From Batkoa obscura (lineage: Eukaryota > Entomophthoromycota > Entomophthoromycetes > Entomophthorales > Batkoaceae), in contig JASVEC010000029.1 of NCBI GenBank assembly GCA_030770535.1, positions 496,001 to 560,000 of the forward strand: a DNA stretch of 64,000 nt. Reading direction: 5' to 3'. The stretch's first letter is position 1. Each line of letters begins with the position of its first letter. Below are positions 23,344 through 34,032 of this stretch, piece by piece. The notes under the pieces are model-generated. The model was not told where the DNA came from. It saw only the letters and a list, made by a program, of their open reading frames with translations, and made no database searches. The translations under genes were made by a program, and so were the position numbers.

Positions 23344-23693
23344 GGATGAAAGATAAGGTTAAATACCATTTTAACAATCTTATGGAAGGAAGCTTTTGCC
23401 GTTGTATGTTTAACTGAACCATTGAAATATGAATATGGAGAAGAATTAGATCCTATAATTAGAGGAGACAAATATTGGAGTTATACTGGAAGTGGTGAAA
23501 GTGCAATAGAATTTGGCACTGGCTCTAAAGTGATCGGAAGATGTGAATATATGAAATCATTGGGCTCTTTGGAAGAATATATTGTTATAGCATGTAGTCC
23601 TGGAGCAAAAGTATATACAGGCAGAGAACACGCATATGCCGGTAGTGTGGGCATAATGGTATGACTCCTAACGGTGAAGAATATCGTTTTTAG
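23344..23693 (+). CDS. Small hypothetical protein or gene fragment
   Basis: Unrecognised. Two open stretches in different frames (up to about 23415 and 23385-23664) could be joined by a 31-nt intron with a GTTAAA donor at 23358, and a second intron (23659-23691) has a good TCCTAAC branch site and TTTTTAG acceptor. The product would then end SVGIMI. The middle part, GDKYWSYTGSGESAIEFGTG, looks like real protein. The 5' end is unclear: the ATG used here is the first in frame, but upstream sequence stays open to 23166 without an ATG. It could equally be a relic of a longer gene. Confidence 0.3.
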
Positions 23694-24481
23694 ATTTAGA
23701 ACAAATTCAAAAATAAATAAAGTAACCACTCGATTTTGTCTTCATTAATAAAACAAGTTATATTGATCTTCAAGGATCAATAGTTCATAAGGTGCACCTC
23801 TGAGGGCAGTCAGAATTGATTAAGAAATAAAATGATAAACGGTTTGACTTGTAAGCATAACGACGCGATCGGCCAGCAGCTTTGTTTTAATCGCTGATAT
23901 AAATAAATCAATGCAATTATCATTTAAGTGCTTTTATTATTTACTCAAAGCAGGAGATGATTATCAAATTTCACTGTATAGAGCAAATATTACATAATAT
24001 GTTGGATCACTATAGGAAAGTATAGGAATAGTGATGAATCCTTATTTAATGAATAAAAAAGTTCAAAATAAAAAATCAGTTCAAAATATCATGTCTTTTA
24101 CATCGAATAAAATTATAGACTTTTACAACTAATTGTTTGTCTTTAACGTAATTGATACAAAAATTCTTAAATTGTTTGTATGGGTAAGTTTAAAACCTTG
24201 GTTAAAATTAAGGAAAAATTTCCCAATTCACCTTTTTGTTCATTTTTTATGTAGCGTAAATTTCTGAAATTTTTTGAATACTGGATGAAAAAACGTTGCT
24301 ATATGAGTAATTTAAATTAAGCAAAAACAGTTAATTTCATAGCACCTTATATTTAATTTGCAATTTTTGCTAAAAACCTAAATTGGACAAATTGGACTGA
24401 GCTTTTAAACTAACCCATATAAAAACAAGTAAATTTTAAAGCTACAAAAAGTTAGAACTTGAGAATCAATCCTAAAAAATA
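23694..24481. other. Intergenic before tRNA-Pro
   Basis: Contains dispersed repeat R2 copy 2 (24186-24420). Nothing else is recognisable. Confidence 0.6.
24186..24420 (+). repeat. Dispersed repeat R2, copy 2 (uninterrupted)
   Basis: Matches 980-1120 and 1214-1257. The site where copy 1 carries a MITE (after AAATTAAGCAAAAACA, about 24331) has no element here. It lies about 60 bases from tRNA-Pro. Confidence 0.55.
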
Positions 24482-24553
24482 GGGCTCAGCAGGGAATTGA
24501 ACCCTGGACCTCTCGCACCCAAAGCGAGAATCATACCACTAGACCACTAAGCC
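24482..24553 (-). tRNA. tRNA-Pro (TGG)
   Basis: On the minus strand a 72-base cloverleaf: acceptor GGCTTAG with CTGAGCC, D arm with GGTCTAGTGGTATGATT, anticodon stem TCTCGC/GCGAGA enclosing TTTGGGT (anticodon TGG), T arm CAGGG-TTCAATT-CCCTG, discriminator C. No intron; CCA not encoded. Confidence 0.95.
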
Positions 24554-24934
24554 GTTTGTTTCTATATATATTAGTTTACAGTTTAAATATATAAAAGTAT
24601 TTTTAACTCTGGCCATTAATGAACAAACTCACCACACTCCAAACGCTTGCTTCTGATCCTAATACCTCATAACGATATCACACTTCACTTAAACCCCTAG
24701 AGTAAGGCTGACTCGGAGGAATCAAGTGCATAAATACATTCATTTAACTCTTTTTTTCTAATGTTGTAGCATATAATTTATATTAAGCCATTTGGTTAAT
24801 CATTAGCCGTTTTTTAATCAAATTCACATTATTATCAATAATAACAGTTTTTTTATAACTTGCATATTAAATAAAAATAAAAATAAAATGATATTTAATT
24901 AGTGGTGTATTTATTAATTTATAAAAACATTCTT
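24554..24934. other. Intergenic, tRNA-Pro to DPP IV gene 3' end
   Basis: AT-rich, no gene seen; contains the 3' flank of the peptidase gene. Confidence 0.55.
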
Positions 24935-27328
24935 TTAAGCTTTAAAAACACGACTAAAGAATCTTTCCAACTTAAGATAAAGGGAGCGCTTGTTTGACTT
25001 TGATTCATAATAATGGTTATCATCAATAACAGGAGTAAAATCATAAGAAGTAATATAATTAGCAGCAAAATTATTAATAATATACACAGAGTTAGATTGA
25101 TGAACATTATCATCTCTTGTACCATGAGTTAAAAACAATTCTGCCTTCTTGAAGTTTTCAAAATTATTGACAGCAGATTTGTTATATCCTTTAGCATTCA
25201 CTTGTGGAGTAAACATATATCTTTCTGTATATAAAGAATCATAGAACTTCCAATCAGATACTGGTGAGAAAGAAGCACCAAAACTAAAGACAAGGTCCTT
25301 AGGTTGAAGTTCAAGTGTACGTAAAGTCATATATCCACCATACGATTTACCCCAAACACCTATTTTTGATGGATTAACATAAGGTAATTTAGCCCATTGT
25401 TGACCAGCTGAAATCACATCATCAGCTTCATATTCACCTAAATGTTCACGTACTGAGACCATAAATTTTCTACCTTTACGACCAGTACCTCGTCCATCTA
25501 CTGTTACTACAATGGTATCATTACGACTACCTACTAACCAACGTTGTAAATTAAAATTAAAACTACGTGTGACTTGTTGGCTGTTTGGTCCACCATAAAT
25601 ATAAAATACAACATTATATTTTTTAGAAGGATCAAAATCATATGGTCGGATTTCAAAGGCATTGATAGAGTTACCATTGACATTGACTTTAGAATATACT
25701 GTGGTGGGATAATTATATTCCTCAACTAAAGTAGCGAGTTTGGTATTATTAGTAAGTAAAAGAGAATCATTTAATTTTCCTTGTTTTGTTAATCTAGACC
25801 ATGGGATAGATGGACCATTATAATTTATAACAACAAAACCACCTAAAGCTGAAGAGGACATTGAATAAGTACCCGATTTTTGAGAATCACCAGTAAATTG
25901 ATCTTTAGTTAAATGAACTTTGTTACTTCCATCAAGTTTAATAGAATAAATATCTTCCACAGTAGAATCTGTTTCAGCACTTGAATAATAAATAATACCA
26001 GATTTGACATCTAAACCATTGATAGAAACGACATCAAAATTACCTTTAGTTAAAATTCTTTTTGGTTTGGAAGCAGTAATTGGAGAGAATAAAGCAAGAT
26101 GAGTAAAACCATCCACAATAACAAAATCAATATAAGCGGATTCATTAATACCGAATTCATATAATTTTGGCAATAAATAAAGGGGTCTATTTTCATACCA
26201 TCCTTTATCATCTAAGCTTGGATTATTTACATCTTGACCTGCTTTTTCTTGACGTACAATAGTTGGGTTAGAATAATTACGGCTAGTTGCTACACTAGTA
26301 TATACTCTATCTTGAAATCTATTAGTAAATCGAATAATAAGCCCATCGTTATAAGAAGATTTTGAAAATTGTAAATCAGTAACCACGGGATCAATTTCAT
26401 TAACTGAATTATAATTGATTTGATGTACTTTAGCTTTACCAGTAATTAACTCAGCAACATTAATTTTAACTTGAGTGATGTTAAAACCTGGTTTTGGATA
26501 ACGTTGTTCATAAACACTTGAATACGGTTTAGAAGTTAATGAAAATTGAGCATTATTTTTTCTAGTAGTAAATGTTTCTAAACCTTGAACCTCAACATTG
26601 GAACTATCAAAAGTTAAATAAGCTAATGTTGTACCACTTTGATCCCAAACAATAGCTTCTTTATTAGGCCATATTTCTTCTTCATAAACCCAATCGGGGA
26701 TTCCATTTTGTAAGGTATCCTTTCCATCTTTAGTGACTTGAATTAAATTAGTAAAAGACTCAATAATTGCATAAATATTATTATCTTGAACAAATGCTAA
26801 ATTATGTCCTTTTGGTGACCATACTAAGGTTTGTAATATATTATCTTGTTTATTATATTGTCCCCAATTACGATAATGACGATTAATTAATCTACCTAAT
26901 CTATTAGGATCTTGTAAATCAAAGATATAATAAGATGCAAAACTAGATTTAGACCATAATTTAGTAGAGTTTACTGTTAATGCAATATATTGTAAATCAG
27001 GAGAAAGAGAATAATCATCATATACTATAGGTTGCTTATTTTCATCAATAAATTTAGTAGTATCAATTAATACTTTAACTTGTTTATTACCAGTAAGATC
27101 GATGGATTTTAAAATGATTTTATTGTCCTCTTCTTCAACATAATAACCATCACGTTCACTCTCATGAGTTACCCAATTGTAGTTAAAAGATTGTTTGGAA
27201 AAAGTAGATTTTAAAAAGTTATCGATGGTAATTTGTTTCTTTTGTAAGTTTTCGGTAGTAGTGACATTTTGACTAGTTACGCCATAGAGAAATAATGTAA
27301 AATAAGAAATTAAATGATAGCTCTTCAT
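24935..27328 (-). CDS. Secreted dipeptidyl peptidase IV-like serine peptidase (S9B)
   Basis: One uninterrupted frame of 797 residues, a typical length. Residues 1-19 are a signal peptide (LISYFTLFLYGVTSQ). The DPP IV beta-propeller follows with the PDWVYEEEI glutamate motif that in DPP IV anchors the substrate N-terminus. The alpha/beta hydrolase domain has YIYGGPNSQ (oxyanion region), the nucleophile motif WGKSYGGYMT, the catalytic Asp in HGTRDDNVHQ and the His in DDNHYYES. In most relatives the nucleophile motif reads GWSYGG; here W is K. No membrane anchor follows the signal, so it is probably secreted and removes X-Pro/X-Ala dipeptides from peptides. A TATATAAAT box lies about 52-60 nt before the ATG. 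Unlike most neighbours it has no intron. Confidence 0.93.
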   Translation of the reverse strand: MKSYHLISYFTLFLYGVTSQNVTTTENLQKKQITIDNFLKSTFSKQSFNYNWVTHESERDGYYVEEEDNKIILKSIDLTGNKQVKVLIDTTKFIDENKQPIVYDDYSLSPDLQYIALTVNSTKLWSKSSFASYYIFDLQDPNRLGRLINRHYRNWGQYNKQDNILQTLVWSPKGHNLAFVQDNNIYAIIESFTNLIQVTKDGKDTLQNGIPDWVYEEEIWPNKEAIVWDQSGTTLAYLTFDSSNVEVQGLETFTTRKNNAQFSLTSKPYSSVYEQRYPKPGFNITQVKINVAELITGKAKVHQINYNSVNEIDPVVTDLQFSKSSYNDGLIIRFTNRFQDRVYTSVATSRNYSNPTIVRQEKAGQDVNNPSLDDKGWYENRPLYLLPKLYEFGINESAYIDFVIVDGFTHLALFSPITASKPKRILTKGNFDVVSINGLDVKSGIIYYSSAETDSTVEDIYSIKLDGSNKVHLTKDQFTGDSQKSGTYSMSSSALGGFVVINYNGPSIPWSRLTKQGKLNDSLLLTNNTKLATLVEEYNYPTTVYSKVNVNGNSINAFEIRPYDFDPSKKYNVVFYIYGGPNSQQVTRSFNFNLQRWLVGSRNDTIVVTVDGRGTGRKGRKFMVSVREHLGEYEADDVISAGQQWAKLPYVNPSKIGVWGKSYGGYMTLRTLELQPKDLVFSFGASFSPVSDWKFYDSLYTERYMFTPQVNAKGYNKSAVNNFENFKKAELFLTHGTRDDNVHQSNSVYIINNFAANYITSYDFTPVIDDNHYYESKSNKRSLYLKLERFFSRVFKA

Positions 27329-27379
27329 GACTGAAATCTTTGACTTGAAGATAAAATAAAATAATATTCGTTTTAATTC

Positions 27380-27388
27380 ATTTATATA
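27380..27388 (-). promoter_or_regulatory. TATA box of the DPP IV-like gene
   Basis: TATATAAAT on the minus strand, 52 bases upstream of the start codon, followed by an A-rich leader. Confidence 0.45.
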
Positions 27389-28310
27389 CTTTATTTTTTT
27401 GAATATTTTTAAAAGTGATATTAAGCTATTTGAATATTCATTTCAAATGACTTGATCATAAGGTTTGAAAGCCATTAAGTAAAACCAATCAACTCAATAG
27501 TTTGATGAAATTATAAAGGAATTAAGATTTATTTTATCATTGTTGAGATTTTTATAACAAATATTAAGGATGATTGGAGATAATACTAAATTATTAAGTT
27601 AGTTCTTAAAATTACTAGTTCAAAAATACATCTCATGATAGATCTTAAAGAATAGAAAAGTGTTTAAAACTATAGCGAGAATTAGTTTATTTTGTAGTTG
27701 AAACATCTATAGCTTCGATAGTTGTAGCTTAACTAGGTCAATTATTTGGGAATGATAGAATTAATACAAGATAGTTGTAGTAAAACAGGATCTATAATTA
27801 TAAGGGAGCATAATTTCGCTTTCATATGAAAATTAATAGTTTAGTTTACTAATAATTTAATAATATCACGTAAATATTCAACCGTAAATTGTTGCATTTT
27901 AGATTAAAAAATAAAATTTATGTTTCATTTCATATTTGTAAATGTTCATTTTTGTTTAATAATGTTCTTAAATTTTAAATTGAATAAAAGTGAACAAAAA
28001 TATTGAAATATAAATAAACTATTTTTATAATAAATAAATTTATTAATTTAAAGTTTATTAGAAAAATATTGACTTTCAATTGTTGTCTTTAAACTATTCT
28101 CATTCTGCTATATAAACAAGCTTTATTAACTTTATGATTGATTTGCTTTAAAAAATATATATTTTAATACTTTTTAAAAATTTTCGATATCAAAAATAAA
28201 TAACATAAAACCTAAATCAAAGCCACTAATTTAATTTAATATCTAATTTCAAAAACTTAATAAAAAAAACTGTTTTAATGTGCCACTTTTAATACTACTA
28301 ATACATTTCA

Positions 28311-28437
28311 AATGTGAACTCTCTCACGTAATTTAACAATTTCACAAATTAAATGTTGTCATATAATTATAAACATACTAATTGTATAAAAGCATTTGAT
28401 TTGTAAAGTTGTTAGATTATGTGAGAGAATTCACATT
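28311..28437. mobile_element. Foldback element FB2
   Basis: Arms of 39 bases (28311-28349 and 28399-28437) form an inverted repeat around a 49-base loop. Five mismatches occur and all are transitions. The arms begin AATGTGAA and end TTCACATT. No coding capacity; it looks like a short MITE unrelated to MITE-A and FB1. Confidence 0.7.
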
Positions 28438-29206
28438 TAGATTACTTTCATAGTAATTAATTTAAAAATAAATTTAAATTTATCTTTTTTTTTGATTTCC
28501 AGTATGTAGTAATAGTATTAGTAGTTTATTACTACAGCCTCTTGTTAATTTATTTAAAAGAGAGTGGTACTGAATGTTAGTCTTAGTTAAGTTAAATACT
28601 ATAATAAAATATTGTTTCTTGGGATATAGATTAATAACTTTCGCTTTGATTTAATGAAAATTAATATATCAGGCTCAATAGGGAAGGAGATATTTGATTA
28701 TCGGTTTAATAACAAGTTTATTGAATAAATTTTTAATAAATTATTATATAAATTATTCTATTATTTAATTTATTATTATTATTTTGAATAATAAAATTCA
28801 TTGAAATAATACCAGTTTTTATTTAAAATAACAACACTTCTAAAATCTACTATTAATTATCACACTCCCTTTTGATTAAATTAAAAAATTGGCCAAAAAT
28901 TAGCTTTTATTAATTAAACCAATCAACTCCCCTTAACTATTAAGTAGTTGTAGGAACTTTTAAATAAAATCACAATTTGACAATCAAAAAATAATAAGAA
29001 TTCAAATTCAATTTTTATGATTTATTGAAATTTAATTTTATAAAAAGAAGAAAAGAGAAGAAAAGAAGAAAAGAGGAGGAATAGTTGGATTTTTTTAAAA
29101 GGAGAAATTTATATCAAACAGATCAAAAAAAGCATAAGTTAACAAAACACTACTCAAAAGCATAAATTAATAATCAATAATCATCAATCATATTTAAACT
29201 TCAAGT

Positions 29207-32200
29207 ATGTCAAACAACATCAAAGTAGTATGTCGATTTCGACCACAAAACTCAATTGAATTATCTGCAAATGGAAAAGTAATAACTAGTTTTGAAAATG
29301 AAGCAGATACAGTATCATTAGGAGTAATTTATAAATTTAAAAAAAAAGAACTAAAACTAATAAAGTTTTTTTTTATAACAGATAGATAAAGAATTAAATG
29401 AATCAAATACATTTACATTTGATAAATTATTTGGTCCTGATTCAACTCAATCTGAAGTTTTTGAATATTCTATTAAATCAACAGTAGATGGTAAATAATT
29501 TAAATAATCATAATTAAATTAACTTGATAAGCTAATATATTTTCTTTTTTTAAATTCAGACGTATTAAAAGGTTATAATGGTACAGTGTTTGCTTATGGA
29601 CAAACAGGATCTGGTAAAACATTTACAATGATGGTAAGTTAATTTCAATTATTAAGTATCAAAATAAGTAAATTTAAAAAATTAAACATTACTTTTCAGG
29701 GTGCTAATACTGGTCAAGAAGAGTTAAAGGGGATCATCCCAAGAATAGTTGAAAGTATCTTTACACATATAATTGATTCACCTGATTCATTAGAATATAC
29801 AGTTAATGTATCTTATATGGAAATTTATATGGAAAAAATTAGAGATTTATTAAATCGTAAGTTTTATTATATAATAACTATTTTTTATTTCATATTGATA
29901 TTGATATTGATACTGATAAATATTTTAAATTATTTTAGCTCAAAATGATAATCTCCCAATTCACGAAGAAAAAAATCGAGGTGTTTATGTTAAAGGTTTA
30001 ATGGAAGTTTATGTTAGTTCAATTGATGAAGTTTATGAAGTTATGAGTAAAGGTATTAAATCAAGAGCAGTAGCACATACAAGTAAATTGATTTTAAATA
30101 TTATTTTGTTGAATATTAATTTTAATTTGATTAGATATGAATGCCGAAAGTTCTAGAAGTCATTCAATATTTGTAATTACAATCAATCAAAAAAATCTAT
30201 TGGATGGTGGTAGTGTTAAAAGAGGAAGATTATATTTAGTAGATTTAGCTGGTTCTGAAAAAGTAAATGATTAATAATTAATAAGAATAATATTAAATAA
30301 ATAAACTTTATTCTTTTATTAATAGGTTGGAAAAACAGGAGCTTCTGGACAAACTTTAGAAGAAGCTAAAAAAATTAATAAATCTTTATCTTCTTTAGGT
30401 ATGGTTATTAATGCCTTAACAGATGGAAAATCCTCCCATGTACCTTATAGAGATTCTAAATTAACTAGAATATTACAAGAATCTTTAGGTGGTAATTCAA
30501 GAACTACTTTAATTATTAATTGTTCTCCTTCTTCTTTTAATGGAGCTGAAACATTAAGTACTTTAAGGTTTGGAATGAGGTAAATTTTTAAGATTTTATA
30601 ATTTAATTAAAAGTTAATTTTAAAATTTTACTTTTTTACTTTTAGAGCTAAGAAGATTAAAAATAAAGCTAAAATTAATCAAGATCTTAGTCCAGCTGAA
30701 CTTAAAGCATTGCTTAAAAAAGCCAATACTCAAATTATTACTTTTCAACAATATATTAAATTATTAGAAGAGGAACTTAATATTTGGAGAAATGGTAAAT
30801 TAAAATTATTAAATATTTATATCTAATAAATTAAATTAATAAAAACTTTAATAAGGTGGTAATGTAACGAAAGAAAATTTTGCAACAGCAGATAAATTAA
30901 ATTTAACTATATCCAGACCAAGTACAACACATTCACGATCAAAATCCTATGATATTATGAATGGCCCATTATCAGATACACCTAATGGTTCAGGTACATC
31001 AACACCTAGTTTAATATCTCCTTCAAATGTTACTCAAGTTGTTCAACCTAATTGGACAATACCATCTCCATTAGCAGAAGAAGAAAAGGAAATGTATTTA
31101 CAAAGAGAAAATCAATTAATGGATTCTTTAGCTGAAAAAGTAAGTTAAATAAATTATAAAGTAATTTGAGTTTTAATTAATATAATAATAATTATAATTA
31201 TTAGGAAGATGAAATAGCTGAATTACATCAAGCAATGGAAAAGTATGAAAAAGAAATTGAACAATTTGAAATGGAAAAAATGAAACAAATGGAACAAGAA
31301 AATCAAATTATGAAATTAGAAATTAATCAAATGAAATTAGAAAATGACACAATGAAATATGAAAATGAAGAAATGAAAATTAATTATGATAGTATATTAG
31401 AAAAATGTCAAAGTTTAGAAAGAAATTTAAAAGAAAGTTTAAAAAGAGTAGAAGAATTAGAAAATATTAATGAATCAAGTGGAGATAAAAGAAAGGAAAG
31501 GATGCATAATAAAAGAGTGGAAAAAATTGTTAAAATGATGACAACATCAAAATCAGTTATTGCTGCAGGTAATCATGAAAAAGAAATTCGAAATACTTTA
31601 GATGATTTAGAGAGATTAAAAGAAAATCAACCTATTTCTAATAAAGATATAATTAAATTACGTAATCAAATGGATGAATTACAAACTCAAGTTGAAGAAA
31701 AAGATTTATCAATTAAAAATTTAATTATAGATCAACAAATGCTGAAAGAAAAGAATAGTTTATTAAATGAAAAATATAATAATGTCAATAAAGAATATGA
31801 ACAATTATTAACTAAATCTCATTTTAAAGATCATGTTTCATTTGAAGAAATAAAAAATAAATTAGAAGATCAATATGATTTAAAAACACAAACATTAAAA
31901 GAAGAAATTGAACATCAAAAACAACGATTTGATATCAAAGAAAAAGAATGTTTAGAATTAATGGAAAGCAGTAAATCAATAACAAAAGAAAATAGTCAAT
32001 TAAAGAATCAAATTGAATATTATATTAAATTAGATCCAACAGGAACAAATGTTATGGTAATGGAATTAAAAGAAAAAATGGCTTTACAATTAAATGAATT
32101 TGAAAAACACAAAGAAATGTTAGCTAAAGAATTAGATGCTCGATGTAATAAAGTAGCGGAATTAGAAGAAATTTTAAATGATAGTCAAAAAGAATATCAA

Positions 32201-32649
32201 CAAAGTATTAAAGAAAGGAAGAAAGCAGCTATTAATAAAAAGAGATTGAATACTATTGATAATTTTGTACAAAAATTAAGTCATGTACATCATACAGTAA
32301 GTTTAATATAATAAATGTATTATGATTGTATTATTAATATTTTTATTATTAGTTAGTAGAACAAAATCATATGTTAAAAAAAGAAAGTTCTAATTTAGAA
32401 AGAAAACTTAATACTCGAAGTGAACGTATAATATGTTTAGAAAAATTATTAGAAGAATCAACTAATAAATTGAAATTACAAGCCGAAAAATTTGAGTTAC
32501 AATTTAAAATGATAAATGAAAAAAATAAAATTAAACCTAATTTTATTTATCCTAAAGGACAAGTAAATAATGGACAAAAATTAAATAATCAACAACAAGG
32601 ATTTACAAGAATTGCTAAACCACTTAGAGGTGGAGGTAAAGTAAATTAA
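29207..32649 (+). CDS. KHC: Conventional kinesin heavy chain (kinesin-1)
   Basis: Eleven exons in phase: 29207-29323, 29382-29490, 29560-29633, 29700-29856, 29939-30082, 30135-30262, 30326-30579, 30646-30794, 30856-31139, 31205-32296 and 32353-32649, about 934 residues, as in fungal Nkin proteins. The motor starts [15 protein letters not shown], with P-loop [14 protein letters not shown], switch [12 protein letters not shown], switch [10 protein letters not shown] and neck-linker-proximal [15 protein letters not shown] long coiled coil fills residues about 420-860. The tail has [10 protein letters not shown], matching the IAK-type autoinhibitory tail. It moves cargo towards microtubule plus ends in the cytoplasm. 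The many small exons are in the motor; the stalk is one large exon. Confidence 0.95.
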
Positions 32650-32807
32650 ATTAAAATGAAGGTGCAATTGATAGTAATTCTTCTCTAATTTGGTTTAAAT
32701 GAATGTTTTTCTTATTGTTTTTATTCGTTGCATTTTTTTTAGGAGATTGAATTTAATTTAATAAATTTTTGTTTTTTAAAAATAGTTTAATATTAATATT
32801 ATTAATA

Positions 32808-33814
32808 TTATTTTGAAGAATATATCTGAGATGCAGTTATAACTTGATCTAATTGATAATCATACTCTTCCATAGGTATTTCATTACATATTTGTTCTTC
32901 TAAACATATACCAACTTAATAATAAATATAGTTAATAGTGAAAATTAATATTATTAATGTTATTATTTTAATTATTTTTAAATTAAGTTTACCTAATAAT
33001 GGTTTCTTATTAAATTTAGTCAAATGTTGTTGAATGAATTTATCATAATAACTATATAAATAAAGAGAGAAAGTTAATTTAATAGAATTAATAGAATTAA
33101 CTATCAATTTTTTTTACCCTTTTCCATAACCAATTCTATTACATTTGGTATCAAAACCAAGACCTATAAAATAATTAAAAATAATAAATAAAAACCTCCA
33201 ATCTAATTTTCAATATTATTTTATTGAACTTACCAGGTAGTAAAATGAGATCTAAGCCATTTTCAAGATTAAATACTAATTTTTAAAACAATTCATTAAA
33301 ATAAAACTTAATAAATGATTCATTACCATCCATTCCCTCTTCTCCATCTAAAGGTTCTGGTATATTCCAGTTATTTTTTGGTAAATCATTAAGTTCTTGA
33401 ATACTTTTAATCTCCACCATACGCATATCATCTCCTTTAGTTTTTGGTATAAAACATTGTTTATCTATTTAATTGAATATAAACTCAACTTAAATGAAAA
33501 AATACAAACAAAGATAAATTCTTACTTTGTAATAATATCTCTTTCACTAAATCTTCTGTTTTTAATTCTGAAAAGGGCATATTTAAATAAATGGATACCT
33601 TTTTTGAATTTTGAAACCAAGAAGAAGAAGTGATATGTTTTGTCACTTTAAGTGCTTTAAAAATCAGAGAGTACAAATTAGTGATCTTATTTTTTGTTTA
33701 ATAGAAATGTATAAATATTGGCTTACATTGTTTTTTTATATTTTCTTCAGTTACTTGTTTGAGTTGAAGTTTAATACTTTTTCTTAATTCTTTTTTAATT
33801 ACGTTGAGTGACAT
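32808..33814 (-). CDS. FAU1: 5-formyltetrahydrofolate cyclo-ligase
   Basis: Seven minus-strand exons (33727-33814, 33526-33654, 33327-33464, 33234-33275, 33118-33163, 32993-33051, 32808-32914) give 202 residues, the size of MTHFS/Fau1. Key segments are KKVSIYLNMPFSELKTED, CFIPKTKGDDMRMVEI, NNWNIPEP, LDLILLPGLGFDTKCNRIGY followed by GKGYYDKF (ATP/substrate loop), and a C-terminal VGICLEEQICNEIP. It converts 5-formyl-THF to 5,10-methenyl-THF with ATP. The acceptor of exon 2 (AAAG at 33655-33658) is the least certain point; it is the only one keeping phase. The gene is convergent with the kinesin, with 158 bases between the stops. Confidence 0.9.
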
Positions 33815-34032
33815 TATTAATTTAAACTAAATAAAAAAAATAAAAACTTCTAAAAAGAAAATACTTTAACTTAAAAAAAAATCGTGATCAAATCAATAAA
33901 AAACATTCACTTGAATCTCTATAATATAATTTTTATTCGTAATATTTTTTTTCTTTAAAGTTACTCTTCTCCACATATCTCAAAAAAATTTTCAATTCAT
34001 TTATCTATTATTTATATAATAAATGAACTCTT

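Larger units (their letters stand above)
27329..29206. other. Long divergent intergenic region, DPP IV / kinesin
   Basis: 1.9 kb between two genes reading apart. Contains a clear hairpin element (28311-28437) and a purine-rich A/G stretch at 29040-29080 in the kinesin leader. No open frame worth annotating. Confidence 0.6.
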
